DNA from: Sulfopaludibacter sp963835555
GTDB taxonomy: Bacteria; Acidobacteriota; Terriglobia; Bryobacterales; Bryobacteraceae
DNA: 64,000 nt
Assembly (NCBI GenBank): GCA_963835555.1
Contig: CAWIGC010000039.1
Coordinates: 124,001-188,000 of the forward strand
Reading direction: 5' to 3'
Of the stretch, positions 36,732 to 45,342 are shown piece after piece (the stretch's first letter is position 1; each line of letters begins with the position of its first letter). Below the pieces are notes generated by a model, which made no database searches, was not told where the DNA came from, and was given only the letters and a program-made list of their open reading frames with translations. A program made the position numbers and the translations under genes.

Positions 36732-38016
36732 TTGAAAGATTAGGATAGCGTGAGTCGCGGTCCTCCGGCCTCACTCCCATCCAGCACAGTGCGCCCGCCA
36801 GGTAGAGCGCCGCCATAAGGCACAGCGGCAGCGTCCAGTTGGCGCGATGCTGCACCAGGTATCCGAAGACCATGGGACACAGGATGCCGCCGATCTGACC
36901 GGACGTGTTCATGGCCGCGCTGAGCACTCCGGAGTGCGCGCCGCCCAGGTCGATGCACGTGCTCCACGCCGCGCCCAGCAGGAAGTTCGAGGCGGCCCCG
37001 GCCACGCCGATCAGGATGGCGCAAGCGAGGGCGCTCGGCGTCAGGGTGCCGGCCAGCAGGAACATTCCCGCGGCGGCAAGAGAGACTCCGCCCACCGCGG
37101 CGCGGCCGATCCGCAAGCCATAGCGCCGCGTCAGGCGGTCCGTGGCGATGCCCCCGAAAAGATCGGCGAGCACGCTCAGCGTGAGCGGCAGCCCGGCCAG
37201 CAGGCCGAGCGGGAATCCCGAATATCCGCGCACATCCCGCAGGTAGGCGGGCAGCCAGGTGACATAGAAATTGAAGCCGTAGCTTTGCGTGAAGTACATC
37301 AGGCAGAGCGCGGCGACGCTGCGATTGGCCAGCAGCGCGGCCCAATCCGTGCGCCCTTCGGTTCGTGCCGGGGCGGCGCGTCCCGCCTCGATATAGGCGC
37401 GCTCCTCCGCGTTGGCCGCGGGATGCTCCGCAGGCGTGTCCCGAAACCAGCGGTACCAGAACACCGCCCACAGAAATCCAACCGAACCGAAGATGGCGAA
37501 CAGCGCGCGCCAGGGAAGATGAACCAGCAGCGCCGTGACCAGCAGCGGCGTCAGCCCGCCCGCTAGGTGCGCGCCCATAAAGAAGATACCCTGGGCCGTT
37601 CCCCGCTCGCCGATGGGGAACCACGCGGAAAAGGTGCGCGCCACGTTGGGCCATGCGCCCGCTTCTCCCGCTCCGAACAGGAATCGCGTGGCCAGCAGCC
37701 ATCCGTAATTCGCCGCCGCGCCGGTGAGCATCGTGAAGCTGGACCACCAGGCCACGATTCGGGTCAGCACCCGCCGCGTGCCCACTCGGTCTCCCCACCA
37801 GCCCGTGGGAATCTCGAACAGAGCGTAGGCCAGGGTGAACGCGCTGAAGACCAGGCTCATCTCCACTTGCGAGAGATGCAGGTCGCGCATGATATCGGGC
37901 GCGGTCACCGCAATGCAGACGCGGTCGGTGTAGGTGATGGCAGCCAGCAGCACCGCCATGCCCAATACTTTGTAGCGCGCGCGTGTCCGGAGGGTCTGCA
38001 TGTGCGGCGTGCCCAT
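36703..38016 (-). CDS. MFS transporter, anion:cation symporter (ACS)-like
   Basis: The protein has 437 residues and twelve predicted helices. Near the first helices is TYTDRVCIAVTAPDIMRDL, and between helices 2 and 3 is GWWGDRVGTRRVLTRIVAWW, the MFS A-motif region. ACS-type features are RFLFGAGEAGAWPNVART and SAWFPIGERGTAQGIFFMG. The family imports organic anions such as hexuronates, glucarate or phthalate with protons; the substrate is not identifiable. ATG codons at 38016 and 38001 are both possible starts. It is followed on the same strand by argG with overlap, so the two are probably co-transcribed. Confidence 0.88.
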   Translation of the reverse strand: MGTPHMQTLRTRARYKVLGMAVLLAAITYTDRVCIAVTAPDIMRDLHLSQVEMSLVFSAFTLAYALFEIPTGWWGDRVGTRRVLTRIVAWWSSFTMLTGAAANYGWLLATRFLFGAGEAGAWPNVARTFSAWFPIGERGTAQGIFFMGAHLAGGLTPLLVTALLVHLPWRALFAIFGSVGFLWAVFWYRWFRDTPAEHPAANAEERAYIEAGRAAPARTEGRTDWAALLANRSVAALCLMYFTQSYGFNFYVTWLPAYLRDVRGYSGFPLGLLAGLPLTLSVLADLFGGIATDRLTRRYGLRIGRAAVGGVSLAAAGMFLLAGTLTPSALACAILIGVAGAASNFLLGAAWSTCIDLGGAHSGVLSAAMNTSGQIGGILCPMVFGYLVQHRANWTLPLCLMAALYLAGALCWMGVRPEDRDSRYPNLSNGKHSAEAA

Positions 38017-38052
38017 CCAGGTTATCGCACGGGCGCGATATCCTACGGGAGT

Positions 38053-38502
38053 ATGGCGGAATTGCAGTTAATTCCCTGCGGGAAGTGCGGCGTCACCAAT
38101 CGCGTGCCGGCGGAGAAGTTGCGCAGCGGGCGCGCCCCGGTTTGCGGACGCTGCAAGGCGCCTCTGGCGATCCGGCAACAGCCCGTGGAAATCACCGACG
38201 CCAACTTCGCGGCACAGGTGGAGCGCGCACCGCTGCCGGTCCTGATCGACATGTGGGCTCCCTGGTGCGGACCCTGCCGCTCCCTCGCGCCAGTGGTCGA
38301 GGAGCTGGCCATCGAGCTTTCCGGGCGGGTATTGGTCGGCAAGCTGAATGTGGATGAGAATCCCGTGATCTCCGGGCGTTTCCGCATTCAAAGCATTCCG
38401 GCCCTGCTGATCTTCAAAGATGGACGGGAAGTGGACCGCATCGTCGGCGCGCAGCCGAAGAGCGAGATCCTGCGGCGCGTCCAGGGCGTTCTGGGCTCTT
38501 GA
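38053..38502 (+). CDS. trxC: Thioredoxin 2-like protein with N-terminal zinc finger
   Basis: The protein has 149 residues. The N-terminus has two CxxC pairs (PCGKCGVTNRVP and VCGRCKAPL), the zinc finger of TrxC. The thioredoxin domain follows with the active site MWAPWCGPCRSLAP, then GKLNVDENPVISGRF and the cis-Pro in IQSIPALLIFKDG. TrxC reduces protein disulfides and is often induced by oxidative stress. The ATG at 38053 follows a GGGAG site. It is divergent from the MFS gene with a gap of only 36 bases. Confidence 0.93.
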   Translation: MAELQLIPCGKCGVTNRVPAEKLRSGRAPVCGRCKAPLAIRQQPVEITDANFAAQVERAPLPVLIDMWAPWCGPCRSLAPVVEELAIELSGRVLVGKLNVDENPVISGRFRIQSIPALLIFKDGREVDRIVGAQPKSEILRRVQGVLGS

Positions 38503-38791
38503 CAGGCTCCGATGGATCCGATTGAAGTCCGAGTTCGGGCCGCGAGACAGTTGATGATGTTACCGACTCGGGAGCAGAACGCGACGGCTTGTCGTGGTGC
38601 TGGTAATGTCGCCGAGTCCACTTCCGGGGCAAGGTCGTTCATGCCGCAAATGCCGGTTTCAGGAGAGCCGGGAGCGACGGACACGGCCACCACATTGGAC
38701 AGAGCCGCTGCGCGCTGCCCTCGTCACGATTCTCGTGCACCGGTCCGCGTAGCGCATGACGATTCCTCTCGATGAGTGCCTCCCGGATTGT
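38503..38791. other. Intergenic region without recognisable features
   Basis: Between the convergent trxC and binding-protein genes no frame resembles a known protein, and I see no clear terminator or RNA. A plus-strand frame of 87 codons exists but has no start site or family signature. Confidence 0.5.
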
Positions 38792-39865
38792 CTATTCTTT
38801 CGCCGTGAGGTGAAGAGGTTTCGTCCACCGGACGCCCTTCTCGTCAATCCCGAATGCGGCCGAGGCTCGCATCTCCTCTGTCACTCGCCAAGACCCGCGC
38901 ACCCGGGCTTGGGCCGCCAGATTCAGGGCGAGCTTCTTGGGAAGCACGTCGGCTATCGCGTACTTGGACGGGTCGTATCCGTTGAGCGCGTCACCAGCCA
39001 GTTCGCCTATCGTGTGGCCGACCTCGTAATAATCGGCCCCGAGGCCCAGCAGAACCCCGCTCTCGATGTTAGCGGGGGCGCATGTGAAAACAGGAATCCT
39101 GCCCTGGTTGGCAGCCTTTACCACCGACTTGATGGCAACATCGACAGTATTGTCGCCGCCGACGAACAGGGCCTCGACGCCACGCGCCACCAGGGAATTT
39201 ACGGCCTCATACACTCCGGTTGAACTTTCCACGTTGGCCTCGGCCAGCTCAATCCCGAGTTCCCTGGCCGTCGCGCGGGCGATCCGCATGCAAGCTTCCG
39301 AACAAGCCTCCGCCGGGTTCCACACCGAGCCCACGCGGCGCAATTGCGGATTGGCCTTGCGCGCCAATAGAAACACGTCGCGGACGGGTTGGAAGGTACC
39401 GACCCCGATCATGTGGCGGGGATGGCCGAGCGGCTTGCTCCTTTCCAATCCGACACCGGAAGCAAACGGGTCTGTCACAAGGCCGAAGACGTGCATCGCC
39501 TTTCCGGCAATATTGGCTGCCGCCATGGTTTGCAGGCACGGCGTACTGACCGTCAGAACCAGATCGAAGCTGCCATCGGACAAGGTACGGGAAATGCTGT
39601 TGGCGGTGGGCAAGTCGTTTTCCGCGTTAAACTGCTGAAGCCGGATGTTCTTGCCGTTCACCAGTCCCTTGCAGCGCAGCCCTTCGATGGCGCCCGCCAC
39701 ACCTTCATCGAGGATTGGACGGCTGTTGAACTTGAAGATAGCCACCCGTCGCATCTCGTGAGCGCCGGCAGCGTGCCGGCGCCAGTCCGAAAGCAGCAGC
39801 GCACCGGAAACGAAGATGATTAGGGCCAAACCGAGCCACAAGCGCCTGACAATCTGCCGCATCAT
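38792..39865 (-). CDS. ABC-transporter substrate-binding protein, TrpX/COG2984-like (paralogue 1)
   Basis: The protein has 357 residues from ATG 39865. An N-terminal anchor (LWLGLALIIFVSGALLLSDW) is followed by the ABC_sub_bind (pfam04392) pattern: VAIFKFNSRPILDEGVAG, RLQQFNAENDLPTANSI, TVSTPCLQTMAAANI, HMIGVGTFQPV, VGSVWNPAEACSE and LGLGADYYEVGHTIGELAG. It is closely similar to the binding protein at 59566, with shared FNAEND.PT.NSI and STxCLQ.MA.AN. It has no neighbouring permease and may be an alternate receptor for the transporter at 57804-59547. A longer start at 39907 would overlap the divergent STAS gene and is less likely. Confidence 0.85.
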   Translation of the reverse strand: MMRQIVRRLWLGLALIIFVSGALLLSDWRRHAAGAHEMRRVAIFKFNSRPILDEGVAGAIEGLRCKGLVNGKNIRLQQFNAENDLPTANSISRTLSDGSFDLVLTVSTPCLQTMAAANIAGKAMHVFGLVTDPFASGVGLERSKPLGHPRHMIGVGTFQPVRDVFLLARKANPQLRRVGSVWNPAEACSEACMRIARATARELGIELAEANVESSTGVYEAVNSLVARGVEALFVGGDNTVDVAIKSVVKAANQGRIPVFTCAPANIESGVLLGLGADYYEVGHTIGELAGDALNGYDPSKYAIADVLPKKLALNLAAQARVRGSWRVTEEMRASAAFGIDEKGVRWTKPLHLTAKE

Positions 39866-39898
39866 AATCCATAATAAAGGATAGCGGGGTGTGTTTTC

Positions 39899-40237
39899 AT
39901 GATTCAAGTCGAATCCACGAGCAAGAACGACATAACGGTGGTGCGGGTTACGGGGCGACTGGACGCCGCCACTTCAAACGAATTCGAACAAGCTTGCGGC
40001 AACGCGGTGGCTGCCGGGGCGCAAAGCCTGATACTGGAAATAAGCCAACTACGCTATGTAAGCAGTGCCGGACTTCGGGTGGTCTTGTCGGCGGCTAAGG
40101 TCGTACAGGGCAAGGGTGGGGTATTGCGCGTGGCCGGGCTCGGCGGAATGGTCCGGGAAGTGTTCGAGATCTCTGGATTCTCCGGGCTGTTCCCGCAGCA
40201 CGAGTCGGTTGAAGCGGCTATTGCCGCGGCGGGGTAG
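39899..40237 (+). CDS. STAS-domain anti-sigma-factor antagonist
   Basis: The protein has 112 residues, one STAS domain: VTGRLDAATSNEFEQAC, then SLILEISQLRYVSSAGLRVV with the phosphorylatable Ser in SSAGL, and a final GLFPQHESVEAAIAA. Such proteins (SpoIIAA, RsbV) bind an anti-sigma kinase when unphosphorylated and are switched by that kinase and a PP2C phosphatase. Candidates for both lie 16 kb downstream (56158 and 55001). It is divergent from binding-protein paralogue 1 with only 33 bases between them. Confidence 0.9.
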   Translation: MIQVESTSKNDITVVRVTGRLDAATSNEFEQACGNAVAAGAQSLILEISQLRYVSSAGLRVVLSAAKVVQGKGGVLRVAGLGGMVREVFEISGFSGLFPQHESVEAAIAAAG

Positions 40238-40614
40238 CGCCATCAGGGGGAATGGGCTGTCGGACCGGCGGCAGTCCTGTTTGACTGCCAAGATGACTGC
40301 GAACGTCACCAATAAGGGTTTGCCTTATTACAACCTGCCGCCTTGCATCAATTTGGAATTTGGCAGACCTTAGTTGGCGCATGGCTTCCCCCTTAACTCG
40401 GGCTGTGACTTCCACCCAGAGAAACGAATATTAGCCGCTGCTCGCGTGGCGGATCACATGCGCTCGCAATCGGTTGCGGACCGTTTGTTCGAGCAGCCCT
40501 TGAACCGGAATCGACGCTCTTACCCAAACCATGGTTATCATACTTTCAGATCTTTAACGGGTGTATACTCGGGGCGGCTTGGAGTTTGGTGTCCGGCCTT
40601 GAGGAGTATGACCT
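40238..40614 (+). other. Intergenic region with possible promoter before the repeat-protein gene
   Basis: Nothing coding is convincing in these 377 bases. TATACT at 40564-40569 is a good -10 match and would start transcription about 39 bases before the ATG at 40615, but no matching -35 is visible. GAGGAG near 40601 is a suitable ribosome binding site. This may be the only promoter for the long co-directional series up to 60561, since later gaps are 112 bases or less. Confidence 0.4.
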
Positions 40615-41274
40615 ATGGCGAACGGAAAAAAGAAGTACATCTGGTTAGGAGTAGCCGGGGCTGTGGTGGCCACCCTGCTCGTATATTGGTCTATCTTCTG
40701 GCCACCGGTACCGCGGACTTGGGTTCAGGGCGCTATCGGCAAGCGGGATGTTTATCGGCAGGCAACACTAACAGACAGAGACATCGGCGTTGCGGGTACA
40801 GTCAAAGTCACGGCGGATGACGTCCGCAAGTTCCTGCAAAGCGCGGAATTTCAATCGCTGGCCGGCAATGCCCAATTCAATCAGCTCATCGCCAATGCCC
40901 AGTTCCAGCAGATCCTACTCAACGGTGCGTCGATCGTAGTCCTGAACCAGGCCCAGCTTGCGCAGAACCAGGCCCAGCTTGCGCAGAATCAGGCACAGGC
41001 GGTGCAATCCAACCAGGCGAGTCTGCACCAGAACGCGCAGTTTCAGCAGCTCATGCAGAACGCGCAGTTTCAGCAACTCCTCAATGGCGCGCAGTTTCAG
41101 CAACTGCAACACAACGCTCAATTTCAGATGGTGATGGGCATGCCGGGCTTTCAGGCTCTGATGCAGAACAGTCAATTTTTGCAATTGGCCTCCCAGTCAC
41201 AGGTAGTCAATCTTGTGGGCAACGCCGCCCTGCAACAGATGGTCCTGGCGCAGGCCAATTTTCAAGGCCAGTAG
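40615..41274 (+). CDS. Membrane-anchored Gln/Asn-rich nonapeptide-repeat protein (unrecognised)
   Basis: The protein has 219 residues and I do not recognise a family. Residues about 8-29 form one membrane segment (IWLGVAGAVVATLLVYWSIF) after a basic start, so the rest is probably periplasmic. From about residue 75 to the end it is built of roughly fourteen copies of a nine-residue unit, N-A-Q-F-Q-Q-L-hydrophobic-x (NAQFNQLIA, NAQFQQILL, NAQFQQLMQ, NAQFQQLLN and weaker copies). A short NQAQLAQ heptad section interrupts them. The regular spacing of F and L suggests a solenoid or amphipathic assembly. It lies nine bases before the protease-barrel gene and is probably co-transcribed. Confidence 0.8.
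   Translation: MANGKKKYIWLGVAGAVVATLLVYWSIFWPPVPRTWVQGAIGKRDVYRQATLTDRDIGVAGTVKVTADDVRKFLQSAEFQSLAGNAQFNQLIANAQFQQILLNGASIVVLNQAQLAQNQAQLAQNQAQAVQSNQASLHQNAQFQQLMQNAQFQQLLNGAQFQQLQHNAQFQMVMGMPGFQALMQNSQFLQLASQSQVVNLVGNAALQQMVLAQANFQGQ
40945..41007 (+). repeat. Tandem 21-bp repeat within the nonapeptide-repeat gene
   Basis: Two perfect 21-bp copies (40945-40965 and 40966-40986, beginning AACCAGGCCCAGC) are followed by a degenerate third. They encode NQAQLAQ twice and then NQAQAVQ. Perfect copies suggest recent slippage expansion. Confidence 0.8.
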
Positions 41275-41283
41275 GCAACCAGA

Positions 41284-44217
41284 ATGAACCGGGCGGCTCT
41301 CATCGCGGTCTTGGTGTGTTTGTCCGGCAGCCTGAGTGTCGCTAATAGTCAGGGTCTGCGGGCTGTGGAGACAGCCGACGTCCAGTTAGTTTATTACAGC
41401 CCCACTCATGCCTATCTGGTCCCGCACCTGATTCGCAGTTTCGAGAACGCTTTCAGTTTCCATCGGAAGCTGTTTCATTACGAGAGCCAGGAAAAGGTCG
41501 CGATCCTGTTTGAGGATTTTGCCGACATGGTGCACGGCGGCAGCACGGCGCTGCCGCGTAACTTCCTGGATATCGGCATTGCCCCGCCCAATTATACTTT
41601 CGAAACCACCCTGGCGAACGACCGCATCGTCCTGCTGATGAATCACGAACTGATGCACACGGTGACGAACGATCAGGCGGCGGGACAAGATAAATGGTTC
41701 CGGCGCTTTTTTGCGGGCAAGGTCACACCCGTTCCTGAGGACCCGGTCTCTATCGCTTATGGTTACCTGACGAACCCGCGCCATTACGCGCCGCGCTGGT
41801 ATCACGAGGGAATGGCGGTGTTCATGGAGACCTGGATGGGCGGCGGACTAGGCCGGGCTTTAGGCGGGTACGACGAGATGGTCTTCCGCGCCAAGGTACG
41901 AGACGGCGGCTATATCTACGATCACGTTGGACTCGAGTCGGAAGGCACGACCATAGACTTCCAGGCGGGCGCCAACTCCTATCTCTACGGCACGCGCTTT
42001 GTCACTCACATGGCTAACCGGGAGGGGATTGATAAGTTGATCGGCTGGGTGCGCCGCGACCCCGGCACGCGCCGTTACTTCTCCTCCCAGTTCCGTCACG
42101 TATACGGCCAGGACCTGGGCAAAGCCTGGACCGGCTGGATCGCTTCCGAAGAAAATTGGCAGAAAGCCAATCTCGAGCGCATCCGTCAGTATCCGGTCAC
42201 CCCGCTAAAACGGCTGACAGACGCCAAACTGGGCTCGATCTCCCGTATGTATTGGGATGCGCAAGAGTCCCGCATCTACGCGGCGGTACAGTATCCCGGC
42301 CAGGTCGCGCACCTTGCCGTCAGTGACGCGGATGGCGGCGCATTCCGCAAGATCATCGACCTCAAGGGCGCGGCCCTCTACTATGTCTGCTCCCTGGCCT
42401 GGGATCCGGATTCGCGGACGCTGTTCTACACCACCGATAACAAGACGTGGCGCGATCTCAACGCCATTGAACCGGACACCGGGCATCACCGCCTGTTGAT
42501 GCGTGATGCGCGGACAGGCGATCTGGCCTTCGATCGCGCCACCAGGACGCTGTGGGGAATCCGCCGGACCGACGGGCTTTCCTCGATCGTACGGTTCACG
42601 CCGCCCTATAACGATTGGACCGAACTCCTGCGCGCCGAGTATGGGCACGACCTGTTCGATCTGGACCTCTCGCCGGACGGCCAATACCTCACCGCCGCCC
42701 AAGCGGATGTTTCCGGACGCCAGAAACTCGTGCGGTTCCGGATACGGGACTTGTTGGACGGCAAGGGCCAGGCAGAAACGCTGCACGACTTCGAATTCAG
42801 CTCGCCTGCCAACTTCGTATTCTCGCCAGACGGCAGGTATCTCTACGGCACTTCTTATTACACCGGCGTCTCGAATGTCTTCCGGTACGATTTCGAGCTC
42901 AGGAAGATGGAAGTCCTGAGCAACGCCGAGACCGGTTTGTTCCGGCCCCTGCCGCGCCCGGACGGTACACTTCTGGCCCTCGAGTACACCGCCAGCGGAT
43001 TCGTGCCGGTTTCCATGCCGGTGAAGCCGGTAGAGGATGTTAGCGCGATCCAATATCTCGGGCAGCAGGTCGTGGAGCGCAGTCCGGCGGTGAAGTCCTG
43101 GCAACTGGGATCCCCGGCGGAAATCGACTTGGCGAAGGCAATCACTCACGAAGGAGACTACCGCGCCGGACACCTGGAACTCCTCTCCGCCTATCCCATC
43201 CTGCAGGGGTATAAGGACACCGCCGCTATAGGGTGGCGCTTCGACATGGCGAGCAGTGTCTTCCTTTCGAGCCTGGACGGCTACCTGTCGTTTTCACCCG
43301 GCGCGGGGCTGACCGCCGGCGAGCGGGTGCATGCCGGCTTCCGCTACCAGTATTTCAACTGGAAGGTCACCGGCGGGTTCAACAACGCCGATTTCTACGA
43401 TCTGTTCGGTCCCACCAAGAACAGCCGGAAGGGATACTTTGTCGAGGTCGCGAACCACAAAGTCCTGATTTTCGATACGCCGCGGACCATGAACCTGGAA
43501 TGGAACGTGGCCGGTTATGGCGGCCTGGATCGCCTGCCGGATTACCAGAACGTGACCGCTTCGTATCCGCGCTTTCTTACCGGCAAAGTCGCTCTCAAGT
43601 ACTCGTTCGTGGATCGTTCGCTGGGTGCGGTGGACGATGAAAAAGGGGTGCTCTGGCAGCTCGCATTCCGCAACAACCTGATCCCGGGCAAAACCCTTCC
43701 GCGCCTGTATGGTACGTACGATTATGGCTTCCTGACGCCCCTGCACAACTCTCCCATCTGGATCCGCAGCGCGGCGGGATACTCGGTGGGGCCGCGTAAC
43801 GAGCCGTTTGCCAACTTCTATTTCGGCGGCTTCGGAAACAACTGGGTGGATCACCAGGACATCAGCCGGTATCGGGACTATTACAGCTTTCCAGGGCTGC
43901 AACTGCAGCAGGTGGGAACGCGGAGTTTCGGCAAGACCACGGTGGAATGGAACCTGCCGCCCGTGCACTTCCGCAAACTTGGCGTCTCGTACCTCTATTG
44001 CAACTGGGCGCGGCTGTCCCTGTTCAGCTCGGGTTTGTTGACGGAACCGGTGCGGGCTGTCAGCCGGACACTTTACGGAAATGGCGGCGCACAACTGGAT
44101 TTTCGGATCGTGCCGTTCTCCTTTCTCAACTCGACTTTCTCGCTGGGCTACGCCGTAGCCAGGGGGACGCGCCAGACGCGCGGGTCCGAAGTCATGGTCT
44201 CACTGAAGCTGCTATGA
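41284..44217 (+). CDS. Gluzincin metalloprotease / beta-propeller / C-terminal barrel multidomain exported protein
   Basis: The protein has 977 residues with a signal peptide (RAALIAVLVCLSGSLSVANS). Residues about 30-290 form a peptidase-MA-like domain with the zinc site HELMH (121-125) and the third ligand Glu in YHEGMAVFMETW (about 175). A TolB/WD-like propeller follows to about 620 (SPDGQYLTAAQADVSG, SPDGRYLYGTSYYTG). The last 330 residues consist of aromatic-rich amphipathic strands (FRYQYFNWKVTGGFNNADFY, GLQLQQVGTRSFGKTTVEW) ending in MVSLKLL, as in an outer-membrane barrel. The whole suggests a surface or outer-membrane protease. The stop overlaps the PrsW-like start (ATGA). The combination is not one I know as a named family. 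Confidence 0.8.
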   Translation: MNRAALIAVLVCLSGSLSVANSQGLRAVETADVQLVYYSPTHAYLVPHLIRSFENAFSFHRKLFHYESQEKVAILFEDFADMVHGGSTALPRNFLDIGIAPPNYTFETTLANDRIVLLMNHELMHTVTNDQAAGQDKWFRRFFAGKVTPVPEDPVSIAYGYLTNPRHYAPRWYHEGMAVFMETWMGGGLGRALGGYDEMVFRAKVRDGGYIYDHVGLESEGTTIDFQAGANSYLYGTRFVTHMANREGIDKLIGWVRRDPGTRRYFSSQFRHVYGQDLGKAWTGWIASEENWQKANLERIRQYPVTPLKRLTDAKLGSISRMYWDAQESRIYAAVQYPGQVAHLAVSDADGGAFRKIIDLKGAALYYVCSLAWDPDSRTLFYTTDNKTWRDLNAIEPDTGHHRLLMRDARTGDLAFDRATRTLWGIRRTDGLSSIVRFTPPYNDWTELLRAEYGHDLFDLDLSPDGQYLTAAQADVSGRQKLVRFRIRDLLDGKGQAETLHDFEFSSPANFVFSPDGRYLYGTSYYTGVSNVFRYDFELRKMEVLSNAETGLFRPLPRPDGTLLALEYTASGFVPVSMPVKPVEDVSAIQYLGQQVVERSPAVKSWQLGSPAEIDLAKAITHEGDYRAGHLELLSAYPILQGYKDTAAIGWRFDMASSVFLSSLDGYLSFSPGAGLTAGERVHAGFRYQYFNWKVTGGFNNADFYDLFGPTKNSRKGYFVEVANHKVLIFDTPRTMNLEWNVAGYGGLDRLPDYQNVTASYPRFLTGKVALKYSFVDRSLGAVDDEKGVLWQLAFRNNLIPGKTLPRLYGTYDYGFLTPLHNSPIWIRSAAGYSVGPRNEPFANFYFGGFGNNWVDHQDISRYRDYYSFPGLQLQQVGTRSFGKTTVEWNLPPVHFRKLGVSYLYCNWARLSLFSSGLLTEPVRAVSRTLYGNGGAQLDFRIVPFSFLNSTFSLGYAVARGTRQTRGSEVMVSLKLL

Positions 44218-45230
44218 GCCTGGTGGTTCGATTCGCCGTCGGTGTACTGCCGGTGGCAGCCTTCCTCGCCGCGCTGGTCGCGCTGGACAGTTACAAACTC
44301 ATGAGCGGCCGCCGCATCCTGCGTACCCTGGCGCTTGGCGGCGTAGTGGCCATCGTCTGTTACGGCATAAATCGTCCGGTCTTTGCGCTGCTGGGCGTCA
44401 ACGATCGGTATTGGGCCTGGTTCGGCGCGCCGCCTGTCGAAGAGATCCTCAAAGCGGCGATCGTGGTGCAGGCGGTGCGGCGCGCTCGAGTGGGTTTCCT
44501 GGTGGATGCGGCCATATGCGGCTTCGCCGTCGGCGCGGGGTTCGCCTTCGTCGAAAACCTGTACTATGCCCAGGCGGTGGACGCCGATATTTTTACCTTC
44601 GTGTTGCGCGGGTTTGGCACGGCCATGATGCATGGGGGCGCGACGGCGATGATCGGAATGCTGGCCCGGCGGGCCGCGGCGCCGGTGCACGGGGCTCTGG
44701 CCGGTTTGGCAGCCGCGGTCTCCCTCCACGTGGCCTACAACCTGAGCCTGCTGCCGCCTGTTGCCGCCACGGCCGTGCTGCTGCTGGGCTTGCCGGCATT
44801 GCTGGCCGCGGTGTTCGCCCGCAGCGAGTCAGGCCTGCGGCGCTGGCTGGGAGAAGGTTTCGACAGCGAGATGGAACTGCTGGAAATGGTCACGGGCGGC
44901 CACTTTCTGGATTCGCGCGCGGGCGCTTACTTGAGATCGCTGCGGGCCCATTTCGCGCCCGGGGTGGTAGCCGACATGCTCTGCCTGTTGCAGATCTCGT
45001 TGGAGCTTTCCCTCCGCGCCAAAGGCGAACTTCTGGCCCGTGAGGCAGGTCTGACTCCGGCGCCGGACCCGGCCGTGGCCGAGAAGTTCAGTGAACTCGA
45101 GTACCTGGAAAAGGCCGTGGGGCGGACTGGCCGGTTGGCGCTCGCTCCCCTTCTGGGCGGCGGCGACCGCCGGGCCTGGCAGGTCCGGATGCTAAGGGAA
45201 CAAGCCGGCGCCGTGGCTCTAAAAGTGTGA
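44214..45230 (+). CDS. PrsW-family membrane protease
   Basis: The protein has 338 residues with about eight helices in the first 220. PrsW glutamic-protease motifs are present: APPVEEILKAAI (EExxK), GFAVGAGFAFVENLYY, the His in MMHGGATAMIGM, and SLHVAYN. PrsW proteins cleave membrane anti-sigma factors at site 1 (RsiW in Bacillus). The C-terminal 120 residues are soluble (EMELLEMVTGGHFLDSRAGA and following), with no known domain. The start codon overlaps the stop of the protease-barrel gene, so the two are made together. The nearby anti-sigma system (56158-57807) is a possible connection, but it has no visible membrane-bound anti-sigma factor. Confidence 0.88.
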   Translation: MSLVVRFAVGVLPVAAFLAALVALDSYKLMSGRRILRTLALGGVVAIVCYGINRPVFALLGVNDRYWAWFGAPPVEEILKAAIVVQAVRRARVGFLVDAAICGFAVGAGFAFVENLYYAQAVDADIFTFVLRGFGTAMMHGGATAMIGMLARRAAAPVHGALAGLAAAVSLHVAYNLSLLPPVAATAVLLLGLPALLAAVFARSESGLRRWLGEGFDSEMELLEMVTGGHFLDSRAGAYLRSLRAHFAPGVVADMLCLLQISLELSLRAKGELLAREAGLTPAPDPAVAEKFSELEYLEKAVGRTGRLALAPLLGGGDRRAWQVRMLREQAGAVALKV

Positions 45231-45342
45231 TGGGTGTCAGGTGGACAAGCGAACGGTGAAGGTCGATTTAAGAATGTATGCTTTCGCGGCGGCGGCGGGG
45301 CTGCTCTCCGTGCCGGTTTCCAGGATGGGAGCGTAGCGCAAC

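Noticed and set aside
38517..38775. Plus-strand 87-codon frame between trxC and the binding-protein gene
   Set aside because: No start signal, no family features and no conserved context.
40861..41190. Repeated DNA considered as a CRISPR or intergenic repeat
   Set aside because: The repeats are in frame, coding and of 21-33 bases without unique spacers; they belong to the nonapeptide-repeat protein.
45241..45336. GTG-started 31-codon frame with a hydrophobic stretch before the first MCP
   Set aside because: No ribosome binding site and no known relative; too short to support without conservation data.
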